Assembly: GCA_023431045.1 (NCBI GenBank)
Contig: JAEYXZ010000053.1
Location: forward strand, 1-21,127
Reading direction: 5' to 3'
Origin: Bacillota bacterium
Lineage (GTDB): Bacteria; Bacillota_I; Bacilli_A; Acholeplasmatales; Acholeplasmataceae
DNA length: 21,127 bases
The notes under the pieces were generated by a model, which was not told where the DNA came from, did no database searches, and saw only the letters and a list, made by a program, of their open reading frames with translations. Below, piece by piece: positions 1 through 7,312 of the stretch; within the stretch, counting starts at the first letter, position 1, and the number at the start of each line of letters is the position of its first letter. A program made the position numbers and the translations under genes.

Positions 1-1
1 G

Positions 2-769
2 TCTTTATCTTTTATTGTTGGTGATATGACGATTGTCGATCTTAAATACTCAACGCGTGAGTTATTTAACTTCTCGAACGGTAAAGATATTAAGTTATTA
101 AATCCAACCCCAGAACAATTTATTAAAGCTTTTGATGAACAAAAAAAATTAGGTTATGAAAAAGTAGTGTATCTTGCAAGTGCACAAAGTTTAAATGAAT
201 GTTACAGAAATGCAAGACTTGCTCAAACCATCTTAAATGATCCTAATATTATCATCGTTGACACAAAAACATTTGGTCCAGGTGTCCATCGATTATTAGA
301 ACTCATGGATTATTATCATCAAAACGATTTAAAGATTAATGATATTCTTAAAAAACTCACCAAATCCATTGAGGAAAGTGAAATTTATTTCACGACACCG
401 CATTTAAAACCTTTTATTGAGCATCATGAAGCAAATAAATTTAAAGAAAAACTGATTCATATGATGCCATTTACTTATATTGTTGGGATGAAACAAGGAC
501 AATTTAGACTTGCTAAAAGAGTGGTTGGTCATAAAGGTGTTGAAGCCTTCTTTATTGAAAAAGCAAAACAAAGAATGCAGTTTGAACTAAAACCTTATAC
601 TCAGGTTTTTCATACGACTTTAGTTGCAAAAGCAAAAGAACTTCAACATGAACTTCACCATCATCTTCCAGATGCATCCGCATTACTTTATGGTGAGCTA
701 TCCTTTTCGGTTGCCAAAGATTTAGGCATGAAAAGTATTGGAATTTATATATCAGATAACGAGGTTTAA
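2..769 (+). CDS. DegV family (fatty-acid-binding) protein, 5' truncated by window edge
   Basis: The reading frame is open from base 2. The residues before the ATG at 26 (SLSFIVGD) fit the conserved DegV segment in which a PLS-like strand leads into a GD turn, so that ATG is internal and the true start lies outside the window. Visible DegV-like features are a PTPEQF segment (usual SQPS-type position), a small-residue stretch followed by NARLAQ (where SGTYQSA usually sits), the VDTK strand, and a C-terminal two-layer part with GMKQGQFRLAKR. DegV proteins bind a single fatty acid; the Firmicutes FakB members present it to the kinase FakA for phospholipid synthesis. This copy is divergent: the usual Ser-rich binding loop reads LASAQSLNEC, so acyl-chain binding is inferred from the fold only. 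The next gene begins 1 nt after the stop. Confidence 0.8.
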   Translation, partial: SLSFIVGDMTIVDLKYSTRELFNFSNGKDIKLLNPTPEQFIKAFDEQKKLGYEKVVYLASAQSLNECYRNARLAQTILNDPNIIIVDTKTFGPGVHRLLELMDYYHQNDLKINDILKKLTKSIEESEIYFTTPHLKPFIEHHEANKFKEKLIHMMPFTYIVGMKQGQFRLAKRVVGHKGVEAFFIEKAKQRMQFELKPYTQVFHTTLVAKAKELQHELHHHLPDASALLYGELSFSVAKDLGMKSIGIYISDNEV

Positions 770-770
770 G

Positions 771-1310
771 ATGCAAAGAGGATATTTTACAACGAAAAAA
801 TTAATTATGTTTATCTTGGTAGGTATTCAGTTTGCAAATATGGCGTTTGCATTTGCATTATCACCAAGTCTTAACACCATTCAAATTCTTGACTTTTCAA
901 TTCTTTTAATGCTTGTTGTTCTCTATGTTGATCCAGAATACCAACGACGAACTGTGGTCCCAATGGTTGCTGCAATCTATATTGTCAATTTGATCTATCC
1001 ATATCTCGTCTATCCATCAGCAATCTTCTCTTTCACATCAATCTTTGTTGTTCTCTTAGCTGTTGGAACATTTTTCTTTGGGAAAAATGTATTTAATAAT
1101 ACATTCAATAACTCAATGAATAATTGGATTATAACCTTTGGTGCAGGATCATTCATTGGATTGCAACTCTACTTCAATGTACCCTACTTATTGATTGGAT
1201 ATATCAATCCATTAAACTATATCCTACTGATATTAAATATCTTAGGTGCAATGGTCGTCCCAGTGTCAATGATTATCTATACCTGGTTAAAAAGATTTAG
1301 AATTGAATAA
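771..1310 (+). CDS. Polytopic membrane protein of unknown function
   Basis: This is a 179-residue, very hydrophobic protein with about six membrane-spanning segments (roughly residues 11-31, 37-53, 63-80, 85-103, 119-136, 150-172) and a basic C-terminal end (KRFRIE). I place the start at the ATG at 771 and not at an in-frame ATG 33 nt upstream, because a GAGG Shine-Dalgarno at 761-764 sits 6 nt before it and the upstream option would overlap the degV-like gene. Only 1 nt separates the two genes, so they are probably co-transcribed. A short polar loop rich in Asn (residues 108-118) separates two helices. I recognise no family signature. A role near the membrane together with the DegV protein is possible, but only from position. 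Confidence 0.75.
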   Translation: MQRGYFTTKKLIMFILVGIQFANMAFAFALSPSLNTIQILDFSILLMLVVLYVDPEYQRRTVVPMVAAIYIVNLIYPYLVYPSAIFSFTSIFVVLLAVGTFFFGKNVFNNTFNNSMNNWIITFGAGSFIGLQLYFNVPYLLIGYINPLNYILLILNILGAMVVPVSMIIYTWLKRFRIE

Positions 1311-1329
1311 GCAGGAAACTGCTTTTTCT
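1309..1329 (+). terminator. Rho-independent terminator after the degV-like unit
   Basis: A hairpin AAGCAG-GAAA-CTGCTT with a GNRA-type tetraloop is followed directly by a T run. The stem begins inside the stop codon of the upstream membrane protein gene. It separates that unit from the S1-pgi-tsa operon. Confidence 0.75.
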
Positions 1330-1381
1330 ATTTGTGATAGCGTTATATATAATATAATGTGTTTATTATTAGCTTTGGTAG

Positions 1382-1390
1382 TGATATAAT
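1382..1390 (+). promoter_or_regulatory. Extended -10 promoter of the S1-pgi-tsa operon
   Basis: TGATATAAT is a perfect TATAAT box (1385-1390) preceded by the TG of an extended -10. The hexamer 17 nt upstream (TTTATT, 1362-1367) is a poor -35. The expected transcription start near 1397 would give a leader of about 16 nt that still contains the Shine-Dalgarno TGGGGA at 1401-1406. Two further overlapping TATAAT boxes lie at 1348-1358 and could be alternatives. Confidence 0.6.
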
Positions 1391-1412
1391 TAAGTGAAAA
1401 TGGGGACTAAAT

Positions 1413-1745
1413 ATGGAAAAAGATACAACAATTATATGCAAAGTCACAGGTGTACAAGCCTACGGCGTCTTTGTTGAATATCAAGATTATCAAGGATTGA
1501 TTCATATTTCTGAGGTATCCGATTGGTATGTCACAGACATCCATAAGATTTTTAGTGTGGGTGATCAAATTGAGGCGTATGTGCTTGAATGTGATGAGAC
1601 AAAGAAGAAACTACAATTATCCTATAAGCGTGCTCAAAAAATTAATCCAAGAGTTGCTAAACAAGTGGATATTAAAATTGGATTTAGAAGTATTGAGAAA
1701 CGTCTAAAAGATTGGACTAAACAAAAAAGCGAGGAAATCAAATGA
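1413..1745 (+). CDS. S1-domain RNA-binding protein (CvfD/YugI/GSP13-like)
   Basis: This is a small protein of 110 residues with one S1 (OB-fold) RNA-binding domain at about residues 6-73. The typical S1 order is visible: GVQAYGVFVEY, then GLIHISEVS, then GDQIEAYVLECD, ending in KKLQLSYKR. A basic tail (about residues 72-110, rich in Lys/Arg) follows. Length and layout match the CvfD/YugI (general stress protein 13) group of Firmicutes, single-S1 proteins that associate with ribosomes or act in post-transcriptional control. Whether it is that orthologue, and its targets, cannot be told from sequence alone. It is the first gene of the operon. Its stop overlaps the pgi start in an ATGA (1742-1745), which points to translational coupling. 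Confidence 0.85.
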   Translation: MEKDTTIICKVTGVQAYGVFVEYQDYQGLIHISEVSDWYVTDIHKIFSVGDQIEAYVLECDETKKKLQLSYKRAQKINPRVAKQVDIKIGFRSIEKRLKDWTKQKSEEIK

Positions 1746-3019
1746 GCGTCAAATTAAATATTAAAGATGCAGAGAAGTTTTTAGGTAAGAAAGTGATTGC
1801 TTCAATGCAGGAGAAAGTCGATGATCTGCATCATGTCATTAAACATAAAACTGGAGCAGGTGCAGAATTTTTAGGATGGTTAGATTTACCAATACACTAT
1901 AATCAAGAAGAACTTAATCGTGCGAAAGCTTTGAAAGCACAATTTAAGGATTTAGATGTGTTAGTCGTGATTGGAATTGGTGGTTCATATTTAGGTGCTA
2001 AAGCAGGACTTGAATTTGTCAAAGAACCATTCAAGAAATCAAAACCTGAAATTATTTTTGCAGGACATCACTTATCAGCTAATTATCTTAAGAATTTATT
2101 GAAATACTTAAACAAGAAAAATTACGCAATTAATGTCATTTCAAAATCAGGTACAACAACTGAACCAGCAGTAGCATTTAGATTCCTAAAACTCCATATG
2201 GAACAAAAGTATGGTAAAGAAGAAGCAAAGAGAAGAATCTTTGCAACAACCGATAAAGCACGCGGTGCACTTTATAACCTCGCAGTTAAAGAAGGTTATG
2301 AAAGATTTGTCATTGAAGATTCTGTTGGTGGTCGTTTCTCAGTTCTATCAGCTGTTGGTTTACTTCCATTTGTTTTTGCAGGACTTGATGTTGATGCATT
2401 ATTAGATGGTGCTAAACAAGCTTATCTTGATACCCAGACACCAAGTTTAAAAGATAATCAAGCATATCTTTATGCAGCAACAAGATATGCCCTTCATCAA
2501 TCCGGTAAATCAATTGAATACTTAGTTAATTATGAACCAAGATTAGTATTCTTCTCTGAATGGTGGAAACAACTTTATGGTGAATCAGAAGGTAAAGACC
2601 ATAAAGGATTATTTGTATCATCAGCTGCTTTTACAACCGATCTACACTCCCTTGGACAACAAATTCAAGATGGAGCTAGAATCTTATTTGAAACCGTCAT
2701 CCAAGTTAAAAAGACCGATAAATTACTTATTCCACATGATGAGTTTGATTTAGACAAATTAAACTATATTGCTGGAAAAGAAGTATCTTATGTGAATCTT
2801 CAAGCTTTAAAAGGAACTGCAATGGCTCACGTTGATGGTGGTGTTCCAAATCTTTTATTAACGATTGATAAAATGGATGAATACCATTTCGGATATCTAG
2901 TTTATTTCTTTGAAATCGCGTGCGCAATGTCAGCGTATCTCCTTGGAGTTAATCCATTTAATCAACCTGGGGTCGAAGCTTACAAGAAAAATATGTTTGC
3001 ATTATTAGGTAAAAAATGA
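1742..3019 (+). CDS. pgi: Glucose-6-phosphate isomerase
   Basis: The enzyme interconverts glucose 6-phosphate and fructose 6-phosphate in the cytosol, the second step of glycolysis. At 425 residues it has the short bacterial (Bacillus-like) form. Family marks are the sugar-phosphate-binding SIS core with GIGGSYLGAKAGLEF (residues 78-92) and SKSGTTTEPAVAF (134-146), the first PGI signature around VGGRFSVLSAVG (195-206), the catalytic Glu region QLYGES (277-282), His302 in LHSLGQ, and the C-terminal signature NPFNQPGVEAYKK (404-416) carrying the catalytic Lys. The start overlaps the stop of the S1 gene and the stop overlaps the tsaE start (ATGA at 3016-3019), so it is translated as part of the operon. 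Linking a glycolytic gene to the t6A genes is a lineage feature, not a pathway need. Confidence 0.97.
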   Translation: MSVKLNIKDAEKFLGKKVIASMQEKVDDLHHVIKHKTGAGAEFLGWLDLPIHYNQEELNRAKALKAQFKDLDVLVVIGIGGSYLGAKAGLEFVKEPFKKSKPEIIFAGHHLSANYLKNLLKYLNKKNYAINVISKSGTTTEPAVAFRFLKLHMEQKYGKEEAKRRIFATTDKARGALYNLAVKEGYERFVIEDSVGGRFSVLSAVGLLPFVFAGLDVDALLDGAKQAYLDTQTPSLKDNQAYLYAATRYALHQSGKSIEYLVNYEPRLVFFSEWWKQLYGESEGKDHKGLFVSSAAFTTDLHSLGQQIQDGARILFETVIQVKKTDKLLIPHDEFDLDKLNYIAGKEVSYVNLQALKGTAMAHVDGGVPNLLLTIDKMDEYHFGYLVYFFEIACAMSAYLLGVNPFNQPGVEAYKKNMFALLGKK

Positions 3020-3462
3020 AATCTTTTGTAACAAATAATTATGAAGAAACAATATCATTAGGTGAAAGACTTATTTTCGCATTACCACCTTCTTTACATG
3101 TCATCTTACTTGAAGGTGATTTATCTGCTGGTAAAACGACCTTTACAAAAGGTATTGGTAAAGCGCTTCATGTTAAGAGTATGATTAACTCCCCAACGTT
3201 TACCATTCTTAAAGTTCATCATGGTGATAAAACACTTTATCACCTAGATTTATATCGTCTTCATGAAGTTGGTAATGATTTTGATTTAGAAGAATACATT
3301 GAAGATCAAGAAGCAGTCACAGTCATTGAGTGGCCTCATCAAGTTGAGGCACTATTACCAAAGAATTACGTTCTTGTCAAATTAACTTGGTTATCAGAAA
3401 ACGCGCGAAAAATTGACATCTCTTCAACAGAAGTAGATACATCATGGGAGGATGCACTATGA
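3016..3462 (+). CDS. tsaE: tRNA t6A biosynthesis ATPase TsaE
   Basis: TsaE is the small P-loop ATPase that works with TsaB and TsaD to place threonylcarbamoyl on A37 of tRNAs reading ANN codons. The 148-residue length is typical. Visible are the Walker A motif GDLSAGKT (residues 34-41), followed by TTFTKGIGKAL, the switch-like SPTFTILKVH, LYHLDLYRL, and the family motif VIEWP near residue 110. The start ATG overlaps the pgi stop; the stop TGA overlaps the tsaB ATG at 3459. A GGGAGG Shine-Dalgarno for tsaB lies inside its last codons. This is the usual first member of the tsaE-tsaB-rimI-tsaD block of Firmicutes, and all four are present here in order. Confidence 0.95.
   Translation: MKSFVTNNYEETISLGERLIFALPPSLHVILLEGDLSAGKTTFTKGIGKALHVKSMINSPTFTILKVHHGDKTLYHLDLYRLHEVGNDFDLEEYIEDQEAVTVIEWPHQVEALLPKNYVLVKLTWLSENARKIDISSTEVDTSWEDAL
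3446..3451 (+). promoter_or_regulatory. Shine-Dalgarno deciding the tsaB start
   Basis: GGGAGG lies 7 nt before the ATG at 3459. It overlaps an alternative in-frame ATG at 3444, which cannot be served by it. The start at 3459 also gives the usual N-terminus MISLIIDTST, beginning directly with the ASKHA-fold strand. Confidence 0.8.
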
Positions 3463-4037
3463 TTTCTTTAATCATCGATACATCAACCGATACATTGGTT
3501 TTAATCTTAATGAAAAATGGAGAAGAAAAAGGTCGTTTTTTACGTTTAGGAAAACATGATCACCAAGCATTTATCATTCCTTCAATTGATAATTTATTAT
3601 CAAATAACCATTTAAATATACAACAACTAGATGAAGTGATTGTCGGGATTGGACCGGGATCTTATACAGGGTTAAGAGTTGGTGTCATGACAGCCAAAAT
3701 GCTAGGATATGCTAGAAATATAGCTGTTAAAAAGGTTAGTAGTTTATTATTACTCTCAAGCGGTTACGAAGATGAAAAATTAGTTTGGCATGATGCAAGA
3801 AATCAATTAGGTTTTTCAGGTGGTTATATTAAAGGCATGATGACCAGAGCTGAAAAGATAAGACATCTAGATGATTTATCCGCATTTGAAAAAGAACAAT
3901 TACTGGTTTTAAATCACGAATCTATACGTCTTGATGGAAAGGTCATTTTAAATCAAGCGGTATTAGTTGATGATGTGATGGCACTCATTCCAAACTATAT
4001 GAGAAAGACTGAGGCTGAGGTTAAACTTGATTCGTAA
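3459..4037 (+). CDS. tsaB: tRNA t6A biosynthesis protein TsaB
   Basis: TsaB is the non-catalytic ASKHA-fold partner of TsaD in bacterial t6A synthesis. The N-terminal half is clear: IIDTSTD at the start and the family motif GIGPGSYTGLRVG at residues 63-75. The protein is short, 192 residues against about 230 for the E. coli and B. subtilis forms, and the second half is divergent: HDARNQLGFSGGY stands where the usual DAR segment is found, and the rest is compact. It keeps the dimer-forming N-terminal lobe, so I judge it functional. The start is the ATG at 3459 (strong Shine-Dalgarno 7 nt upstream). The stop overlaps the rimI coding start by 11 nt. Confidence 0.92.
   Translation: MISLIIDTSTDTLVLILMKNGEEKGRFLRLGKHDHQAFIIPSIDNLLSNNHLNIQQLDEVIVGIGPGSYTGLRVGVMTAKMLGYARNIAVKKVSSLLLLSSGYEDEKLVWHDARNQLGFSGGYIKGMMTRAEKIRHLDDLSAFEKEQLLVLNHESIRLDGKVILNQAVLVDDVMALIPNYMRKTEAEVKLDS
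4017..4029 (+). promoter_or_regulatory. Shine-Dalgarno and TTG start codon of rimI
   Basis: GAGG at 4017-4020 lies 6 nt upstream of a TTG at 4027. Starting there gives MIRKALVSDL, the expected beginning of a GNAT acetyltransferase; no ATG is nearby in frame. A weak start codon inside the tsaB tail should keep RimI output low and coupled to tsaB translation. Confidence 0.7.
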
Positions 4038-4458
4038 AGCATTAGTAAGTGATTTAGAAACAATTGTATCCTTAGAAGAAGTTACCTTTGGTCAGAGTCT
4101 AGGTTATTCATTTTTGAAACAAGAATTATTAGAAAATGATTTCTCGAGAATTTATGTCCTTGAAGAAGATCAAATGATAATTGGTTATATTAGTTACCGT
4201 GTCGTTGATGATAAAGCAGAACTCTTAAATTTCTTAATTAGAACTGATTATCAAACTCAAGGACATGGGAAGAATCTATTTGATTTTGTCATAAATGAAC
4301 TTAAAGCTGAAGATGTTAAAACACTGATTTTAGAAGTGAGAATTTCGAATTTAAGAGCGATTAATTTCTATGAAAAATATGGGTTTATTGAAGTGTTAAC
4401 AATTAAGAATTATTATCAAACTGAAGACGGGAAAGTCTTATTATTGGAGGTTAAATAA
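4027..4458 (+). CDS. rimI: Ribosomal protein S18 N-alpha-acetyltransferase RimI-like (GNAT)
   Basis: This is a 143-residue GNAT-fold acetyltransferase. The acetyl-CoA pyrophosphate-binding motif A is QTQGHG (residues 76-81), followed by a helix. The C-terminal LEVRISNLRAINFYEKYGF (residues 102-120) is the typical RimI stretch, with the Asn and Tyr of the active site. RimI acetylates the N-terminal residue of ribosomal protein S18, and the family is regularly found between tsaB and tsaD in Firmicutes, as here. Translation starts at TTG, 11 nt before the end of tsaB. The substrate of this particular protein is inferred from family and neighbours; other N-terminal alpha-acetyltransferase activity is possible. 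Confidence 0.9.
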   Translation: MIRKALVSDLETIVSLEEVTFGQSLGYSFLKQELLENDFSRIYVLEEDQMIIGYISYRVVDDKAELLNFLIRTDYQTQGHGKNLFDFVINELKAEDVKTLILEVRISNLRAINFYEKYGFIEVLTIKNYYQTEDGKVLLLEVK

Positions 4459-4459
4459 C

Positions 4460-5461
4460 ATGTACATATTATCAGTTGAAACATCATGTGATGAGACCTC
4501 TGTTTCAATCACGAAAGATGGAAAAGAAGTTTTATCCAATGTCGTTTTATCACAAATAAAAATTCATGAAAAATTTGGTGGTGTGGTTCCTGAAATTGCA
4601 TCAAGAAGCCATATAGAATCGATGTTATACATTTTTGATGAGGCAATTAGAACGGCAAATATTAAGGTTAAAGATATTGATTTAGTTGCAGTAACTCAAG
4701 GTCCTGGATTGATTGGTTCTTTACTAGTTGGAATTAATGCAGCAACAACATTTGCTTATGCTAACCAATTACCTATTGTTGGTGTCAATCACCTACTCGG
4801 ACACATCTATGCAGCACAGATTGAAAATGAGATGAAGTTCCCGGCGTTAACCTTACTTGTAAGTGGCGGACACACTGAATTATTACTCGTTAAAGGGCAT
4901 ATGCAAATTGAACTTTTAGGAACAACCCTAGATGATGCAGTGGGTGAGGCTTATGATAAGGTTGCAAGATTATTAGGTTTATCTTATCCTGGTGGACCAG
5001 TTGTTGATAAACTTGCTCATCTTGGTAAACCAACCTATACACTACCTAAACCATTCTTGAAAAACGAACCGTATAACTTTAGTTTTTCAGGACTAAAGAG
5101 TGCTGTTTTAAATCTTATCCACAACACCAAACAAAGAGGAGAAGAGATTCATACTGAAAATCTTTGTGCAAGCTTCCAGGATGTTGTGACGGAGGTTTTA
5201 GTCGAAAAGACACACAATGCAGCAAAAACTCTTGGTGTTAAACAAATCATTGTCGCTGGTGGCGTTGCGGCAAATAAAGGATTAAGAGAAAGACTTCAAC
5301 AATCCATTACAGATTTTGAAGTAATTATCCCATCATTTAAGTATTGTACAGATAATGCTGCAATGATTGGAATTGCTGCATATTATCAAGTTAATGGAAA
5401 AAAGCCTCAATTAGATTATTATATTAAAGGTGACTCATCACTAAATTTTGCAGGGAGATAA
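4460..5461 (+). CDS. tsaD: tRNA N6-adenosine threonylcarbamoyltransferase TsaD
   Basis: TsaD is the catalytic subunit that moves the threonylcarbamoyl group from threonylcarbamoyl-AMP to A37 of tRNA. The 333-residue length and all key motifs fit: MYILSVETSCDET at the N-terminus, GGVVPEIASRSH (residues 40-51), the metal-binding HLLGH (His111 and His115), LLVSGGHTEL, GEAYDKVARLLGL, the SGLKSAV segment and the C-terminal TDNAAMIG. A strong GGAGG Shine-Dalgarno (4446-4450) sits 9 nt before the ATG. It is the last gene of the six-gene operon; a terminator hairpin starts within its final codons. TsaC/YwlC, which makes the activated intermediate, is not in the window. Confidence 0.97.
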   Translation: MYILSVETSCDETSVSITKDGKEVLSNVVLSQIKIHEKFGGVVPEIASRSHIESMLYIFDEAIRTANIKVKDIDLVAVTQGPGLIGSLLVGINAATTFAYANQLPIVGVNHLLGHIYAAQIENEMKFPALTLLVSGGHTELLLVKGHMQIELLGTTLDDAVGEAYDKVARLLGLSYPGGPVVDKLAHLGKPTYTLPKPFLKNEPYNFSFSGLKSAVLNLIHNTKQRGEEIHTENLCASFQDVVTEVLVEKTHNAAKTLGVKQIIVAGGVAANKGLRERLQQSITDFEVIIPSFKYCTDNAAMIGIAAYYQVNGKKPQLDYYIKGDSSLNFAGR

Positions 5462-5490
5462 GCAATAATTGCTTCCCTGCTTTGTTTTTT
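5450..5490 (+). terminator. Rho-independent terminator after tsaD
   Basis: An outer stem GCAGGG/CCCTGC (5450-5455 with 5475-5480) and an inner stem AGCAA/TTGCT (5461-5465 with 5469-5473) with a TAA loop are separated by a small bulge on the left side. A T-rich tract (TTTGTTTTTT) follows. The stem contains the tsaD stop codon. Confidence 0.85.
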
Positions 5491-5493
5491 ATA

Positions 5494-5499
5494 TATAAT
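5494..5499 (+). promoter_or_regulatory. Possible -10 box of the tandem-module membrane protein gene
   Basis: A perfect TATAAT lies in an A/T-only stretch just after the tsaD terminator and 30 nt before the ATG at 5530. I see no good -35; TTGCTT at 5469-5474 would need a 19-nt spacer. The terminator just upstream supports an independent promoter here. The Shine-Dalgarno AAGGGGG (5514-5520) is strong. Confidence 0.45.
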
Positions 5500-5529
5500 A
5501 TAGATATATAGAAAAGGGGGAAACTATAT

Positions 5530-7221
5530 ATGTTTTTCATCGGTAAACTTATAAAATTGGTTTTTAAAATTGTCGGTATTTTAATGCTGATTGCTATTTT
5601 ATTACCAGTTATTTTTCTAGTAATCATGTATAAGGGATACACAGCACCAGTCGAAGATTTTGAAGCACATCCAACTGGATTATCATTTGATGATATTGCG
5701 TCAAATAAAATTGATGATTTTTTAGATGCATCAGATGAACCAGGACAAGAAGATCAAGCAACTTTTGATTTCGTGATGACAGAAGCAGAAATGAATGTCG
5801 CACTTAAAGGACTTTATGCAGCTGAAAATCCTAATTTTGGATCAACTGACACAAATATTCCAGAACTGGAAAGAAAGTACGCAATTGCGATTGCTGAAAA
5901 TGGCGGATTAAAAGGTGTCACAGCATCATTTTATGAAGGTGGTATGCAAATTGAAGCTGGATTTGATGCGGGCTTCTCAGGTGTTTATTATCAAACAACA
6001 CTCTTTGTTGATTTTCAATTTGAAATGATTGAAGATGATTATAAACTCACATTAAAAGATATTAAGATTGGTAATTTACCAATTCTATGGATTTATGACT
6101 TAGCTAGTTGGGGATTTGGACAATTTGCTGGACAAGATATTAATACAATGATTGCATCATATATTCCTTTTGGTGAATTTGATGGTGAAACTAAGTCAGT
6201 CACTATAACAGGTGATACACTATCAAGTTTAGTCGCTGATCCAAATGATCCTAATAGCGGACTGATTCAAGCATTATTAACATTTATCACAGATGCTGAA
6301 TTATTAGAACCTGGATTTGAAGATGATAATGGTGGAATGTCACTTAAACTTGGCATGATGCACTCATCAAAGACTCAATATAATTTAGTTAATGCAATTG
6401 ATTCAGAAGCAGAACTTCAATCCATGTTAACTGGTCAAATGTCATCCATTTTAGTTTCGGCATTATTAAGTGGAGAACCATCACTCAATTATGATATGCA
6501 TGAAACATCATTTAATCAATTGTTAGACTTCTATATTGGTGATAGTATGAATATGACTCAAACCTTTGAGTTTGGTAGTAAAACATACACACTTCAAACC
6601 AATCCATTATTTGCAAAATTTATTAACAATCAGCTCCACTTAACAATCATCATGACACTAAGTGGTGATGCGGGTGTATTCAGAACAGACTTTACACTCG
6701 TTGCAACCCCATCACTCCACACCAATGGTGAAGATTTAGTCTTCACAATCAATTCAGTCAACTTAGGAGATGGTTTAGTATTAGCTGCTAATCCTGAAAA
6801 GGTTGCAACAATTCTAAACTTAATTCCTGCAGGTGACGGTTCAAGTTATGAAGTTGATGAAGATAAGTTAGTCCTTAAAGGCTTCTTAACAGATGTCCAA
6901 GGTCAAGGTGTCGCAGTTAATAGTATTTCAGTTGTCGGTCTTTATATGAGATTTGTCTTAACACCAACAGGTGCTGCAGCAGATGCACTTTCTGATCTAC
7001 AAGATGTCATTGATACTGCACTCGATACCATCACTGATAACCCAGAGTTTTCAGATGTTAACGATGCACTTCAAAACTTCTTGCTAGACCCAGAAAATAG
7101 TGATCCAAGTGAAGTACTTGATGCGATTAATGATTTAACACCGGAACAACAAGAACAACTATTCAATGATTTAGTAGATGCACTTGGTTCTGTTGAAGGT
7201 CTAGAAGACTTACTTCCATAA
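5530..7221 (+). CDS. Membrane-anchored extracytoplasmic protein with two YpmS/DUF2140-like modules
   Basis: The protein has 563 residues. A short basic N-terminus is followed by one strong hydrophobic helix (about residues 10-33) with no lipobox Cys or clear signal-peptidase site, so I read it as an N-in, C-out anchored protein. I find no cysteine anywhere. Two regions resemble each other: A (about 79-186) and B (about 319-414). Each opens with an F/Y-x-M-x-E segment plus Asn (MTEAEMN; MHETSFN), followed by a Phe/Tyr-rich beta-strand region with a G-V-aromatic step (SGVYYQT; AGVFRTD) and a Leu/Thr strand ending in G-(N/D) (LKDIKIGNLPI; INSVNLGDGL). The LPI ending of A resembles the YpmS/DUF2140 family, membrane-anchored Firmicutes proteins of unknown function. 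The tail (about 486-563) is acidic and probably helical, without an LPXTG motif. It is a single-gene unit between two terminators. I assign no function. Confidence 0.8.
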   Translation: MFFIGKLIKLVFKIVGILMLIAILLPVIFLVIMYKGYTAPVEDFEAHPTGLSFDDIASNKIDDFLDASDEPGQEDQATFDFVMTEAEMNVALKGLYAAENPNFGSTDTNIPELERKYAIAIAENGGLKGVTASFYEGGMQIEAGFDAGFSGVYYQTTLFVDFQFEMIEDDYKLTLKDIKIGNLPILWIYDLASWGFGQFAGQDINTMIASYIPFGEFDGETKSVTITGDTLSSLVADPNDPNSGLIQALLTFITDAELLEPGFEDDNGGMSLKLGMMHSSKTQYNLVNAIDSEAELQSMLTGQMSSILVSALLSGEPSLNYDMHETSFNQLLDFYIGDSMNMTQTFEFGSKTYTLQTNPLFAKFINNQLHLTIIMTLSGDAGVFRTDFTLVATPSLHTNGEDLVFTINSVNLGDGLVLAANPEKVATILNLIPAGDGSSYEVDEDKLVLKGFLTDVQGQGVAVNSISVVGLYMRFVLTPTGAAADALSDLQDVIDTALDTITDNPEFSDVNDALQNFLLDPENSDPSEVLDAINDLTPEQQEQLFNDLVDALGSVEGLEDLLP

Positions 7222-7234
7222 AAACAAAAATATG

Positions 7235-7268
7235 AATGAGGTATCTTGTAAAAGATATCTCATTTTTC
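7235..7268 (+). terminator. Rho-independent terminator after the tandem-module membrane protein gene
   Basis: A 13-bp stem (7235-7247 with 7252-7264, one G-T pair) closed by a GTAA loop is followed by TTTT. It ends the single-gene unit. Confidence 0.8.
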
Positions 7269-7278
7269 TCATATCGTA

Positions 7279-7287
7279 TGATAAAAT
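7279..7287 (+). promoter_or_regulatory. Extended -10 promoter of the GT4-PlsC / glnS / pcrA operon
   Basis: TGATAAAAT is an extended -10 (TG, one base, then TAAAAT at 7282-7287) with no recognisable -35. It lies right after a terminator. A start near 7294 gives a leader of about 19 nt carrying the GAGG Shine-Dalgarno at 7304-7307. Confidence 0.5.
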
Positions 7288-7312
7288 AGATATGCACTAA
7301 TATGAGGATGCT

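Noticed and set aside
738..770. Upstream ATG for the 179-residue membrane protein
   Set aside because: It would overlap the DegV gene by about 30 nt without a ribosome site; the ATG at 771 has GAGG at the right distance.
1348..1358. Overlapping TATAAT boxes as the main operon promoter
   Set aside because: They lack a -35 at a good distance and the TG extension; the box at 1385-1390 is better placed, though use of the upstream boxes cannot be excluded.
5424..5642. 72-codon minus-strand frame across the tsaD terminator
   Set aside because: It runs through the terminator, the promoter region and the N-terminal helix of the next gene; no start signal, and low-complexity hydrophobic content mirrors the opposite strand.
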